From Duodenibacillus sp964509205 (GTDB lineage Bacteria; Pseudomonadota; Gammaproteobacteria; Burkholderiales; Burkholderiaceae_F): DNA of 64,000 bases. A program made the position numbers and the translations under genes. The notes under the pieces were generated by a model. That model did no database searches. It was not told the origin of the DNA and saw only the letters and a list, made by a program, of their open reading frames with translations. The stretch lies in the NCBI GenBank assembly GCA_964509205.1, contig CAZDVW010000004.1:17232-81231 (forward strand), given 5' to 3'. This document shows, piece after piece, positions 17,610 through 25,728 of this stretch (position 1 is its first letter; each line of letters begins with the position of its first letter).

Positions 17610-18719
17610 ATGAGCAAAGATCAAAATCAAGTCAGTCTGTTTGTCAACGGAGCGATATACAGCGGATGGCAAGAGGTTACCGTAACGGTCAATGTTATGA
17701 GCCTGGCTAGAACGTTTGCTGTTGTGGCTACAAGAAGCCTGTCCGGAAAGTCTCTTGTTGTCGGTATTGAGCCAGGATCCGAAGTCGTTGTCAAAATTGG
17801 CGATGATGTCGTTTTGACGGGCTTTGTGACCAGAGTTGTCACAAAATATGATGCTGGAAAGATTTCAGTCAACATTGACGGTGCAAGTAAAACAAGGAAT
17901 CTTGAGGAATGCACGCTCCCGGAAGACCGACCAAAGGCGTATTTGAATCAAACATACGCCCAGATATTAGGAGAGATCTGCAAAAGCTTTGGGATTAAGG
18001 TGGTCGACCAAGCCGGATTCACAAACAAAGTGGATTTCAACCTCTCTGTAACTGGAAAAGTGGGATCTGCGCTTGGAGATTTTCTTCGTTCCAATTCACT
18101 GCATTTAATGGATGACGAAAACGGCAATTTGGTGATTGCCAAAACAGGGAGCAACGGAAATTCTGCTGACATTTTGAAATTTGGCGTCAATGTCTTATCC
18201 GGAACACGTACGCAAGACTGCTCTAAACGCTATCGCACGTACCAAGTGGTCGGACAACCGACGAATCCGTTCAGCGAATTGCCTGTGTCATCGTTATCAC
18301 AGATTAAGAAAGCGGAGGATAAGGATTTTTCTGCCAAGGAACGAGTTTGTACGTATTTGCTCGCAGGAAATGCAACGGCAAAAAGAATGCAGGATTACGT
18401 CGAGCTTTTGCGAGATCATGCCAAAGCGGAGAGCGATGAGTTGGTCTACACAGTTCAAGGCTGGAGACAAAGCAACGGCAAATTGTGGCGAGAAAATACT
18501 GCTGTTGTCGTAAAAGATGAGTTTCTTGGCATTGATGGTCGATATTTGATTTGGAAGGTTGCCTACAAACTTTCAAATGGTGGCGGAATGACAACAAATC
18601 TCTTATTAAAGAGTAAAGATGCGTTTTTAGTCACTGATGGACCGGAAAAATCAACAAAGCCGAATTGGGATTCCGTCAAGGCCGGATCCGGAATGACAGG
18701 AAATACAACATGGACGTAA
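17610..18719 (+). CDS. Mu gp44-like baseplate hub protein
   Basis: 369 residues. The N-terminal ring-type domain (QVSLFVNGAIYSGWQEVTVT), the insertion domain (YAQILGEICKSFGIKVVD) and GSALGDFLRSNSLHLMDDE correspond to Mu gp44/P2 gpD-type hub proteins that hold the central spike. Upstream there is a terminator in place of a closely spaced ribosome site. The reading frame is intact, and the 3' end overlaps the gp45-like gene by 10 nt, as expected in a compact tail operon. Confidence 0.82.
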   Translation: MSKDQNQVSLFVNGAIYSGWQEVTVTVNVMSLARTFAVVATRSLSGKSLVVGIEPGSEVVVKIGDDVVLTGFVTRVVTKYDAGKISVNIDGASKTRNLEECTLPEDRPKAYLNQTYAQILGEICKSFGIKVVDQAGFTNKVDFNLSVTGKVGSALGDFLRSNSLHLMDDENGNLVIAKTGSNGNSADILKFGVNVLSGTRTQDCSKRYRTYQVVGQPTNPFSELPVSSLSQIKKAEDKDFSAKERVCTYLLAGNATAKRMQDYVELLRDHAKAESDELVYTVQGWRQSNGKLWRENTAVVVKDEFLGIDGRYLIWKVAYKLSNGGGMTTNLLLKSKDAFLVTDGPEKSTKPNWDSVKAGSGMTGNTTWT

Positions 18720-19243
18720 AGGATCTCATTTGTCGCGGAATCGTGACGGCGCTGCAGGACGGTTATAAGTTGAGGTCTTTGCAGGTGCATCTTTTAAACG
18801 GCGATGTACGAACAGATGTTGAGCATTTTGAGCCGTATGGGTTTACGGCCGAGCCGCATATCGGCGCGGAGGTACTGACGGTTTCGTTGTCGGCAAAACG
18901 GGATCACACAATTGCGGTCTCGACGCCTGATAGACGGTATCGTCCGGTATCGCTTAAACCCGGTGAAGTGGTTGTTTACGACGACCTGGGTAGAAAGGTG
19001 TACCTTTCCCGGGACGGTATCCGAGTTGAAGGCGTCTCCAGTCCTGTCACAGTCGAAACGACGGGCAATGTGACAATTAAAGCCTCAAAGATCACGCTTG
19101 ACGGCGAAGTTGAGATTACAAAGAATCTGACGGTGGCCGGAGATGTGAAGGACAAGGGCGGCTCGTATTCGATGAGCGGAATGCGCTCAACCTATAACAG
19201 TCACGTTCACGGCAGCAGTTCAACGCCGTCGCCGTCGATGTAA
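18710..19243 (+). CDS. Mu gp45-like baseplate spike protein
   Basis: 177 residues from ATG 18710, overlapping the gp44-like stop. An N-terminal OB-like part (about 1-75, with GAEVLTVSLSAKRDHTIAV) is followed by a beta-helix-like region of short repeated strands (VTVETTGNVTIKASKITLDG, EVEITKNLTVAGDVKD) and a C-terminal NSHVHG. The HxH near the tip is the iron-binding signature of phage membrane-piercing spikes. This matches Mu gp45 in size and order. Confidence 0.85.
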   Translation: MDVKDLICRGIVTALQDGYKLRSLQVHLLNGDVRTDVEHFEPYGFTAEPHIGAEVLTVSLSAKRDHTIAVSTPDRRYRPVSLKPGEVVVYDDLGRKVYLSRDGIRVEGVSSPVTVETTGNVTIKASKITLDGEVEITKNLTVAGDVKDKGGSYSMSGMRSTYNSHVHGSSSTPSPSM

Positions 19244-19265
19244 AAAATTACACAAAGAAGAAAGT

Positions 19266-19300
19266 AAGCGCCGTTGTGTTCAAACACTTCGGCGTTTTTT
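19266..19300 (+). terminator. Terminator between gp45-like and gp46-like genes
   Basis: CGCCG (19269-19273) and GTGT (19276-19279) pair with ACAC (19284-19287) and CGGCG (19290-19294), followed by six T. A stop signal here is unexpected inside a tail operon. Confidence 0.75.
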
Positions 19301-19316
19301 GTTGTTCGGAGTGTCT

Positions 19317-19730
19317 ATGCAATTTTTCTTAAATGAATCTGCGGCGTCCTTGTCGGACTTCATGCAGGACGATCTTCTGAGAGCCGTCGTCAACAGTCTT
19401 TTCTCTTGGCGCCGGGCGGAAGACGATGATGAACTGCCGGGGGATTCGCGCTACGGCTGGTGGGCGGATTCCTTTGATGAGGAGGGCGACAAATTCGGAT
19501 CCCGGCTTTGGCTGCTGTCCCGGTCGAAACTGACAAACGAAGTTTTGCTGTTGGCCGAAGAGTACGCCGAAGAGGCGCTGCAGTGGCTCATTGATGACGG
19601 AGTTGCCTCGGATGTCTCAGTGGCAGCAGAGCGCGGCGAATCAGACAGATTGGACTTGCAAATTGAGATTGTCCGTCTTGGCGAAAAGAACTTGTCTGCT
19701 CGTTTTGCAGACGTATGGAGTGCATTATGA
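19317..19730 (+). CDS. Mu gp46-like baseplate protein
   Basis: 137 residues. MQFFLNESAASLSDFMQDDL, GDSRYGWWADSF and GSRLWLLSRSKLTNEVLL are characteristic of the phage GP46 family (baseplate wedge component, P2 gpW analogue). ATG 19317 follows GGAG at about 19308. The stop overlaps the ATG of the broken gp47-like gene (ATGA). Confidence 0.85.
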   Translation: MQFFLNESAASLSDFMQDDLLRAVVNSLFSWRRAEDDDELPGDSRYGWWADSFDEEGDKFGSRLWLLSRSKLTNEVLLLAEEYAEEALQWLIDDGVASDVSVAAERGESDRLDLQIEIVRLGEKNLSARFADVWSAL

Positions 19731-19843
19731 GTTTTGAACGTCCGTCGTTAAAAACAATCATCAGCAGAACCGAGCAGGATGCGCAGAGCCGTCTGACGGT
19801 TTTTTACTTCCAATTAGTCTTTAACTCGGAGACTTTTTTCTAA
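19727..19843 (+). pseudogene. Truncated Mu gp47/baseplate J-like gene
   Basis: 38 codons from ATG 19727. The first 23 residues (MSFERPSLKTIISRTEQDAQ then SRL) match the N-terminus of gp47/J-type wedge proteins, which are about 350 residues or more. The frame then runs into unrelated sequence and stops at 19843. It is the right junction of the tail module, 2 nt from the convergent small DNA-binding gene. Confidence 0.75.
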
Positions 19844-19845
19844 CT

Positions 19846-20049
19846 CTACTGAAAAGCCTTTTCAAGCAGAAAAGTTGATAACGGCTTTCCAGACGCCTTG
19901 GCAAGGGCCTTAAGTTCAATCTCTTGTTTGGGCGTTACGAGAACGACTATGCGCTTGGTGCGCAGATCCTCGGGCGGAATGAGAGATGTTCCCTTTTTTC
20001 GTCCAGCACCCTTACGAGCACCGCCCCATGTTTTGTCGGTAGTCATCAT
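19846..20049 (-). CDS. Small basic DNA-binding-like protein
   Basis: 67 residues with a Gly/Arg/Lys-rich head (GGARKGAGRKKGTS) typical of small phage and plasmid proteins, then RIVVLVTPKQEIELKALAKA and GKPLSTFLLEKAF, which fit a ribbon-helix-helix fold (one strand, two helices). Function unknown; probably a transcriptional regulator of the mobile segment. It is convergent with the gp47 fragment. Confidence 0.55.
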   Translation of the reverse strand: MMTTDKTWGGARKGAGRKKGTSLIPPEDLRTKRIVVLVTPKQEIELKALAKASGKPLSTFLLEKAFQ

Positions 20050-20169
20050 AGAATCTTTGCTAATTTAATGACGATCATCACAGATGTGATAGCAATTGAG
20101 ATTGTGAGCAATATTTCTAAACGGCTCCAATGTTTCATTGATTTGATTCCTCTCATGCGGGGGTGAAAA

Positions 20170-20592
20170 TTATAGATTGGCAACAAGGTTGATATCTTTG
20201 TCGTAGGCGAAAAATGCCTGTTCAATAGTGTCGATGCTTGCGCTGTCTCTGGTGATATCTACCAAGCGAGATGCTTCAGCGTGGGTTATGCCAAGTTTCT
20301 TTGCTACATCGATGATTCTGTAGTCGTTATGTTGCATGAAGTTCCAGAAGAGCATTTTGGCCTGAACTTTAAGCGGGACAAAAACAGGAATTTCATCAGC
20401 CTGAAGTTGAGAGGGCATAGGAAACGCTTTACGCTTTTTACGGTAAAAGAGTACGAGAGCACCAGGTAAAATTTCTTGGGCGAGTTCCTGAGCCTGTGCT
20501 TCATCCTTCGCCTCGTAAATGCATTCTGGGATATCGCGGCAGGTGACTTCAAAACCAGTTTTCGTCGGTGTAATTCTGATCCCGTAAATCAT
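20170..20592 (-). CDS. Orphan HicB-type antitoxin/regulator, copy 2
   Basis: 140 residues from ATG 20592 with AAGGAGG upstream. It is clearly paralogous to copy 1: MIYGIRITPTKTGFEVTCRD versus MIYGIKITPTETGVEVTCRD, the same RDIPEC(V/I)Y, LPGALV-FYRKK and VQAKMLFWNF blocks, and a C-terminal HTH (IDVAKKLGITHAEASRLVDI). No HicA toxin adjoins it. The 5' untranslated sequences also match (CCTCCTTGAT on the plus strand), so the duplication included the ribosome site. It lies on the right flank of the tail cassette in the same orientation as copy 1. Confidence 0.82.
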   Translation of the reverse strand: MIYGIRITPTKTGFEVTCRDIPECIYEAKDEAQAQELAQEILPGALVLFYRKKRKAFPMPSQLQADEIPVFVPLKVQAKMLFWNFMQHNDYRIIDVAKKLGITHAEASRLVDITRDSASIDTIEQAFFAYDKDINLVANL

Positions 20593-20939
20593 TAGAACCT
20601 CCTTGATGTGAGATTTTCCACATGGATTTTCCAAAAAAGACGCATTTCAATGCCCTTGGCAAGCATCAAATTAATTGTAATTTTGGAAAAAAAGGAGAAA
20701 CTTCATTACGAACTCCTTTTGGCCGCAATGATACAACAATTGCATTACTAAATCTTAAATGAAGATTCTTGCGGTGTGTCATCTGTTGCAGATGGCCTGG
20801 CGTAAAGGCTTTGTCGAATTCAGGATCCCCTTTGTGAGCAGTTTCACGGCAAAAAAAGAAGAGGAGATTTGAAAATCCACTCTTCTTTTTGCGAATGGTG
20901 TTAAGAGTCAAACTTTCCTTTGCACGCAATAGGAAAAAA
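20593..20939. other. Intergenic region right of the phage remnant
   Basis: 347 nt. It holds the HicB copy 2 leader and a terminator at 20851-20890. An open frame at 20666-20947 (minus) runs through that terminator and has no family features, so it is not called. Confidence 0.5.
20851..20890 (-). terminator. Terminator of the flavodoxin gene
   Basis: AAGAAGAG.GGATTT pairs across the loop with the complementary AAATCC.CTCTTCTT, followed on the minus strand by a run of T (20851-20857). T residues on the other side would let it work in both directions. Confidence 0.75.
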
Positions 20940-21521
20940 TCAATCAATGAGCTTATTTTCCCTCAGCCAGGTTCTCACAGCCCGACTCTGAAGACTGACG
21001 GAGCCGTAGACGGTAAAGTGGGAACCTAAGGAAGATTTGGGGAGGAGTCGCTCATAATCTTCCCGGGTATGCATGATTCCGCCACCGCCGTGGGTATTGC
21101 ATGTCAGTATGAGTTTTCCAGAAAGATCGACCGTTTTAATCCACGCTTCCAGCGGGGAGGCAATGTGATGCCACCATGTGGGGCTTGCAAGAACAATGGC
21201 ATCGTATTGAGCAAGATTGATCTTCAACTCTTTAATGGGACGAATTGTGCCGTTTTCAATTTCTTTTCGGACGATGTTGGTAGTTTCACGGTAGCCATCG
21301 GGGTAAGGTTCAACCGTTTCAACGCGATATAAATCCGCTCCGATTGCGGCTTGAACAGCTTTTGCGACGCTTTCTGTGTTGCCGGTTTTTGTAAAGTAAA
21401 CAACAGCGGTTTTGATTGAGGATGGTTTCGTTTCAGGGGCAGCTTTTGCAAAGTGGCTCAATCCGATTGTCGGTGCAACGAGAAGAGCACTTACGACTTT
21501 AAAAAAATCACGTTTTTTCAT
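20940..21521 (-). CDS. Exported flavodoxin-like protein
   Basis: 193 residues. The start is ATG 21521; longer frames lack a ribosome site. An N-terminal signal peptide of about 30 residues begins MKKRDFFKVVSALL, a Tat-like KR-x-F-F-K arrangement, and ends near AKAAPE. The flavodoxin fold has the FMN phosphate loop YFTKTGNTESVAKAV and the ASPTWWHHIASPLEAW segment with an aromatic isoalloxazine contact. FMN-loaded export would explain a Tat-type signal. It lies 188 nt downstream of an AraC regulator on the same strand, a likely activator. The redox partner is unknown. Confidence 0.8.
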   Translation of the reverse strand: MKKRDFFKVVSALLVAPTIGLSHFAKAAPETKPSSIKTAVVYFTKTGNTESVAKAVQAAIGADLYRVETVEPYPDGYRETTNIVRKEIENGTIRPIKELKINLAQYDAIVLASPTWWHHIASPLEAWIKTVDLSGKLILTCNTHGGGGIMHTREDYERLLPKSSLGSHFTVYGSVSLQSRAVRTWLRENKLID

Positions 21522-21709
21522 AGATATCCTCTCTGTTCTGGGTTGTGTTTGTGCGACAGCGGTCAGCAGACCTCTCAGAGTTTCTTTAAAACGAATTTCG
21601 GAATCAGTTTTGAAATAGTTCAAAAGATCCGATGAGTCATCTTAGAAAGGAAAACATTCCGACACCATGCCGAGAAACGGGAGTTTTCTGCCTAATTCTC
21701 CAAATGTTG

Positions 21710-22615
21710 TTAATAAGTGTTGCGTCGTTTTCCGCTGATGTCCTGATGCGGAGACTTCCCGAAAAGTCGTTTGTATTCGCGTGAAAATTGAGAAGAGCTT
21801 TTGTAACCGACGCAAAAGGCGGCGGTTTCCACATTCTTTCCTTCGACAAACATCAGGCGTTCTGCTTCTTGCAGGCGCAGTCTTTTTTGAAACTGAACAG
21901 GACTGAGAGACGTCGTATCTTTGAAATGCTTGAAAAAACTCGAACTCGACATGCCGGCACGTTCGGCGAGGTAGTCAACGCTTAATGATTCCGCAAAGTG
22001 TTCCTTCAGCCATTGGATGGAGTGTACGATTGCCGGCGTTTGAGGTTCGTTGGCACAAAAGTGGCAAAGGCTTGGCCCCTGTTCTGAGAGTAATGCAAGG
22101 TAGTGAATTTCTTGTAGCAAAAGGGGAGCCAGTGTAGCAACGCGCTCCGGTGTTTCTTCCAGTCGAACAAGCCGAGAAAAGGCATCCAAGATTTCCTCTG
22201 AAGCTGTGGTTACTGTCACGGCATGAAGGGGCTTTTCCGTAATGCTTTCCCGATTTCCCAGAGAAGGATTCATTCTTAGCAAATTTGAGATCAGGTGTCT
22301 GTCAAGTTCAACCGAAATGGAAAGAAAGGGTGTTGCAGGCGAGGCGTCCGTGATTTGATACGTTCCCGGGAGATCCAAAGCAACCGTTCTCATTTGTCCG
22401 GCACTGTAATCGGCCTGTCGTCCGGCAACAATGGAATGCTTGTAGCCTTGAACAACGAGGGCCAAGAGAGGTTTATAAAAACAGTTTTGAAGAATCTCCG
22501 GGTGATCAGATCTGAAAAAATTGACTGCCGAAACTTGGCTTGTAAGCTGTCCTTCTTTGGGAAGAAGTCGAAGCAATTGAAGGGTCAGACGACTCAGCAA
22601 ATTTTTTCGATTCAC
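21710..22615 (-). CDS. AraC-family transcriptional regulator
   Basis: 301 residues from a GTG start. The N-terminal AraC_N-type sensing domain (about 25-175; YKPLLALVVQGYKHSI, GQMRTVALDLP) is followed by a C-terminal double HTH (about 200-295; ESLSVDYLAERAGMSSSSFF, GYKSSSQFSREYKRLFGKSP). Regulators of this subtype usually sit next to a redox enzyme they control, which fits the flavodoxin gene just downstream. The effector is unknown. Confidence 0.9.
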   Translation of the reverse strand: MNRKNLLSRLTLQLLRLLPKEGQLTSQVSAVNFFRSDHPEILQNCFYKPLLALVVQGYKHSIVAGRQADYSAGQMRTVALDLPGTYQITDASPATPFLSISVELDRHLISNLLRMNPSLGNRESITEKPLHAVTVTTASEEILDAFSRLVRLEETPERVATLAPLLLQEIHYLALLSEQGPSLCHFCANEPQTPAIVHSIQWLKEHFAESLSVDYLAERAGMSSSSFFKHFKDTTSLSPVQFQKRLRLQEAERLMFVEGKNVETAAFCVGYKSSSQFSREYKRLFGKSPHQDISGKRRNTY

Positions 22616-22924
22616 GAAACTATCCTATAAATGACGACGATTTTTAGATTCTAATGAAGGAATTTTCGGAAACTGACAGAGACTGTGTTCTGGTTTTTTG
22701 TCACAGAGTGTTAAAGACATTGTAAAGGTAAAGTCGCTTCGAACGTTTAAGGACGAAGAAAAACAGAGGAAAGCGCGAGTGCGGGAAAGTTTCCTTTTGG
22801 GAATAAAAAAAGCAAAGAAAGCAACTCTGGTCTAGTATTCCGTCAGCGGGAGGATTTTTCTTCTCGTAAGAAACTCGGGAAAAAATAAAAAGCGCACGGC
22901 TTTAAGTGCGGGAGATAAAAGAAC
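22616..22924. other. AraC-hfq intergenic region
   Basis: 309 nt separating the divergent AraC gene and hfq. It contains a candidate promoter (22698-22726) and a small hairpin CGCAC/GTGCG (22893-22897/22906-22910) directly before the hfq ribosome site. Confidence 0.5.
22698..22726 (+). promoter_or_regulatory. Candidate sigma70 promoter for hfq
   Basis: TTGTCA, 17-nt spacer, TGTAAA. Start would be near 22733, leaving a leader of about 190 nt. Confidence 0.4.
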
Positions 22925-23170
22925 ATGAGTAATTCAATAGCACCCAAGACCCAAAGTCTGCAGGATCCTTTCCTTAATGCTTTGAGGAAAGAACATGTAC
23001 CGGTGTCGGTATACCTTGTCAACGGAATCAAACTTCAGGGACAAGTGATTGCCTTCGATCAGTATGTCGTGATGTTGCGCAATACGCTCACGCAGATGGT
23101 CTACAAGCATGCGATCAGCACGATCGTTCCGTCGCGTGCGATTGAGCTTGAGCAACCGTCGGAAGCATAA
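22925..23170 (+). CDS. hfq: RNA chaperone Hfq
   Basis: 81 residues, Sm-like fold forming a hexamer that pairs small RNAs with mRNAs. Sm1 (QDPFLNALRKEHVPVSVYLV, NGIKLQGQVIAFDQYVVMLR) and Sm2 (YKHAISTIVPSR) are complete, with a short C-terminal tail. GGGAGATAAAAGAAC precedes the ATG, and a GC-rich hairpin sits just upstream of that site. It is followed by hflX, the standard order. Confidence 0.98.
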   Translation: MSNSIAPKTQSLQDPFLNALRKEHVPVSVYLVNGIKLQGQVIAFDQYVVMLRNTLTQMVYKHAISTIVPSRAIELEQPSEA

Positions 23171-23171
23171 T

Positions 23172-24356
23172 TTGACGAAATTTCGTTACGACAGCGCATC
23201 TGAAAAGATTCTTCCTCGAGCGCTCTTGGTGACCGTCGTGATTGGGCGGGAGACGTTTTTGGATTCCACCGAGGAACTGGCGGAGCTTGCGCGTTCGGAT
23301 GCGCTTGAGGTTGTCGGTTCTGTCCGTGCCAGACGCGACAGGCCGGATGCGGCTACGTTGCTTGGTTCCGGAAAGGTCGAAGAAATCCGAGATTTGGCAA
23401 AGTCATACAAAGCGGACGTCGTTATCTTTGATGCTGCCCTCTCTGCGGCACAGGAACGCAATCTGTCTCGAATTTTAGGAACAGGCGTCCTGGATCGAAC
23501 GGAGTTGATCCTCTCGATTTTTGAACGCCGAGCAAGGAGCGGCGAAGGACGTCTGCAGGTCGAATTGGCAAAAATGGAACATTTGTCAACGCGGCTGGTG
23601 CGAGGATGGACGCATTTGGAGCGGCAAAGAGGAGCACTCGGAAAAACGGGCGGACCAGGCGAGAAGCAGATTGAGCTTGACAGACGCCTCATTGCCTCTC
23701 GTGTTAAACAGCTTCGTGCTCAGTTAAAAAAACTGAGTCGTCAGCGTCAGACTCGCAGAAAAGGAAGATCGCAGGGAAAAACTCTTACCGTGAGTATCGT
23801 CGGATACACAAATGCGGGAAAGTCGACACTGTTTAATAAACTCACAAAATCGGATGTTTACGCAGCCGATCAACTGTTTGCAACACTCGATACGACAGCA
23901 CGGCGTTGCTGGCTGACTTCGGGAGATGAAGCTGTTTTGAGCGATACGGTTGGGTTTATCCGTGGCTTGCCGCATCAACTCGTCGATGCTTTCAAGTCAA
24001 CGCTTGAGGAGACGATCCAAGCGGACGTTCTGTTGCATGTTGTTGATGTGTCAGATCGGGCGCGGGATGAACAAATAGACTCTGTCCGCCGGGTTCTTGT
24101 CGAAATCGGTGCCGATAAAATTCCCGTGCTGACCGTTTTTAATAAAATCGACAAATCCGGGCACGCGTGCGCTCTTGTTCGCGATGACGAAACGGGACTG
24201 GCTAAGGCGGTTTTCTTAAGTGCGGTGAACGGCGAAGGGCTTGATTTGCTACGCCAAGCTCTGTCAGAGTTTTCTCAAGCCAAAAAGAAACGGATTGATG
24301 AATTCCTCGTTGACGACAGCGAGTCAGATAGAGACGAGAGGTTTGACGAGTTCTAA
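23172..24356 (+). CDS. hflX: Ribosome-splitting GTPase HflX
   Basis: About 394 residues. An N-terminal HflX domain with the Gly-rich linker (GALGKTGGPGEKQIELDRR) precedes a G domain containing G1 GYTNAGKST (about 208), G3 DTVG, G4 NKID and G5 SAVNGEG. It splits stalled or stressed ribosomes. The frame is open from 23109, overlapping hfq; TTG 23172, 1 nt after the hfq stop, is the most likely start but is not certain. The gene normally followed by hflK; here three other genes intervene. Confidence 0.93.
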   Translation: MTKFRYDSASEKILPRALLVTVVIGRETFLDSTEELAELARSDALEVVGSVRARRDRPDAATLLGSGKVEEIRDLAKSYKADVVIFDAALSAAQERNLSRILGTGVLDRTELILSIFERRARSGEGRLQVELAKMEHLSTRLVRGWTHLERQRGALGKTGGPGEKQIELDRRLIASRVKQLRAQLKKLSRQRQTRRKGRSQGKTLTVSIVGYTNAGKSTLFNKLTKSDVYAADQLFATLDTTARRCWLTSGDEAVLSDTVGFIRGLPHQLVDAFKSTLEETIQADVLLHVVDVSDRARDEQIDSVRRVLVEIGADKIPVLTVFNKIDKSGHACALVRDDETGLAKAVFLSAVNGEGLDLLRQALSEFSQAKKKRIDEFLVDDSESDRDERFDEF

Positions 24357-24460
24357 GGGCAGTGTCCGCTGATAGTTTTGGGTTTGCAAACAGATAGGGA
24401 TACGGCTCTTTTTTGAAAAACAAAGAATTGGAGTTTTCCTCAGAACAGTTGGAGCGAACG

Positions 24461-25717
24461 ATGCATGCGATTGAAAAAATTTTGGCTCGAGCAGCCGGTC
24501 TCCCTGTTGTCCGCAAAGGCCAAATCGTTAATTGTGAGGTCGATCGAGCAGGAATCAATGATCTGTATCTCCAAACCAAGCGATCGTTTTTGGAAATGGG
24601 CGGAGTGCGTGTAAAAAATCCGAAGAACGTCATTATGTTCATGGATCACTATGCACCGGCCTCAACTGTCAGTCAGGCAACCGTGCAAAAGGAATTTCGC
24701 GAGTTCTGCCGAGATCAAGAAATCGCTCATTTGATGGACGTGAATCGCGGCGTGTGTCATCAAGTTCTGATTGATTCCGGACTTTCTCGGCCCGGTCTTG
24801 TTATTGTGGTTACCGATTCGCACACAACGACGCATGGTGCGCTCGGAGCCTTTGCAACCGGAGTCGGGGCAACGGATTTGGCAACGATTCTGCTGACGGG
24901 AAAGCTTTGGTTCCGTGTACCGGAAATCATTCGAATTACTTTAACCGGAGAGTTAAAGCCGGGCGTTTTTGCGAAAGACATCATTTTGAAAATCCTCGGA
25001 GATAAAAAAGCCGACTATGCTGTTTACAAAGGCGTGGAATTTTCAGGGCCGGCTGTTGCCTCTATGAGTGTTTCCGAGCGGCTTTGTCTTTGCAACATGA
25101 CGACGGAAATGGGTGCTAAGTGTGCCTACATCCAGCCGGACGAGAAAACGTTCAAGTACTTGTCGGAACGAGGCGTCGAACGCCCGCAGGAAGGAGTTGT
25201 TCATACGGATGCAGATTTCCAATACAGTGAGGAAATCGAGTATGACGTTTCCGGAATTGTTCCTCAGACGGCAGCGCCTTTTAGCGTTGATAACGTGGCA
25301 GACTTGTCTCAGCACGTCGGAAAGCGCATTGATCAGGCCTATATCGGCGCCTGTACAGGAGGACGGCTTGAGGATCTGGCCGTTGCCGCCCAGGTTGTTT
25401 GCGGGAGAAAAATTGCTGCTCATACGCGTTTTGTTGTCTGTCCGGCATCTCGAGAAACACTGCTTGCAGCGATGGATGCCGGCTATATTCGCACTCTGGT
25501 CGAAGCAGGAGCTGTTCTTGTGGCTCCGGGATGTGCGGCCTGCCTTGGTATTCATGAGGGGCTGATTGCGAAAGGGGAGCGATGCATTTCCTCAACGAAT
25601 CGGAATTTCCCCGGACGCATGGGAGATAAAGAAGCGGAAATTTTCCTCGCTTCTCCTGCAACAGTTGCGGCGAGTGCTGTTTACGGTGCGATTGCCGATC
25701 CGAGAGAATTTTTCTAG
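24461..25717 (+). CDS. Aconitase-superfamily hydro-lyase large subunit (LeuC/DmdA/homoaconitase type)
   Basis: 418 residues from ATG 24461 (GGAG at 24452, 6-nt gap); the frame extends to TTG 24413. It carries the 4Fe-4S ligands of the isopropylmalate isomerase family: TDSHTTTHGALGAFATGVGA, a Cys in GACTGGRLEDL and the APGCAACLG pair. The length and the short separate small subunit downstream match the LeuC2/homoaconitase-like subfamily, which includes isopropylmalate, homoaconitate and 2,3-dimethylmalate dehydratases. Substrate cannot be assigned because no leuA/leuB is nearby. With leuD-like and yhhQ it interrupts the hflX-hflK gene pair. Confidence 0.85.
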   Translation: MHAIEKILARAAGLPVVRKGQIVNCEVDRAGINDLYLQTKRSFLEMGGVRVKNPKNVIMFMDHYAPASTVSQATVQKEFREFCRDQEIAHLMDVNRGVCHQVLIDSGLSRPGLVIVVTDSHTTTHGALGAFATGVGATDLATILLTGKLWFRVPEIIRITLTGELKPGVFAKDIILKILGDKKADYAVYKGVEFSGPAVASMSVSERLCLCNMTTEMGAKCAYIQPDEKTFKYLSERGVERPQEGVVHTDADFQYSEEIEYDVSGIVPQTAAPFSVDNVADLSQHVGKRIDQAYIGACTGGRLEDLAVAAQVVCGRKIAAHTRFVVCPASRETLLAAMDAGYIRTLVEAGAVLVAPGCAACLGIHEGLIAKGERCISSTNRNFPGRMGDKEAEIFLASPATVAASAVYGAIADPREFF

Positions 25718-25728
25718 GCGAGAAGAGT

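Noticed and set aside
20666..20947. 93-codon minus-strand open frame
   Set aside because: It passes through a terminator stem and has no recognisable domain or ribosome site.
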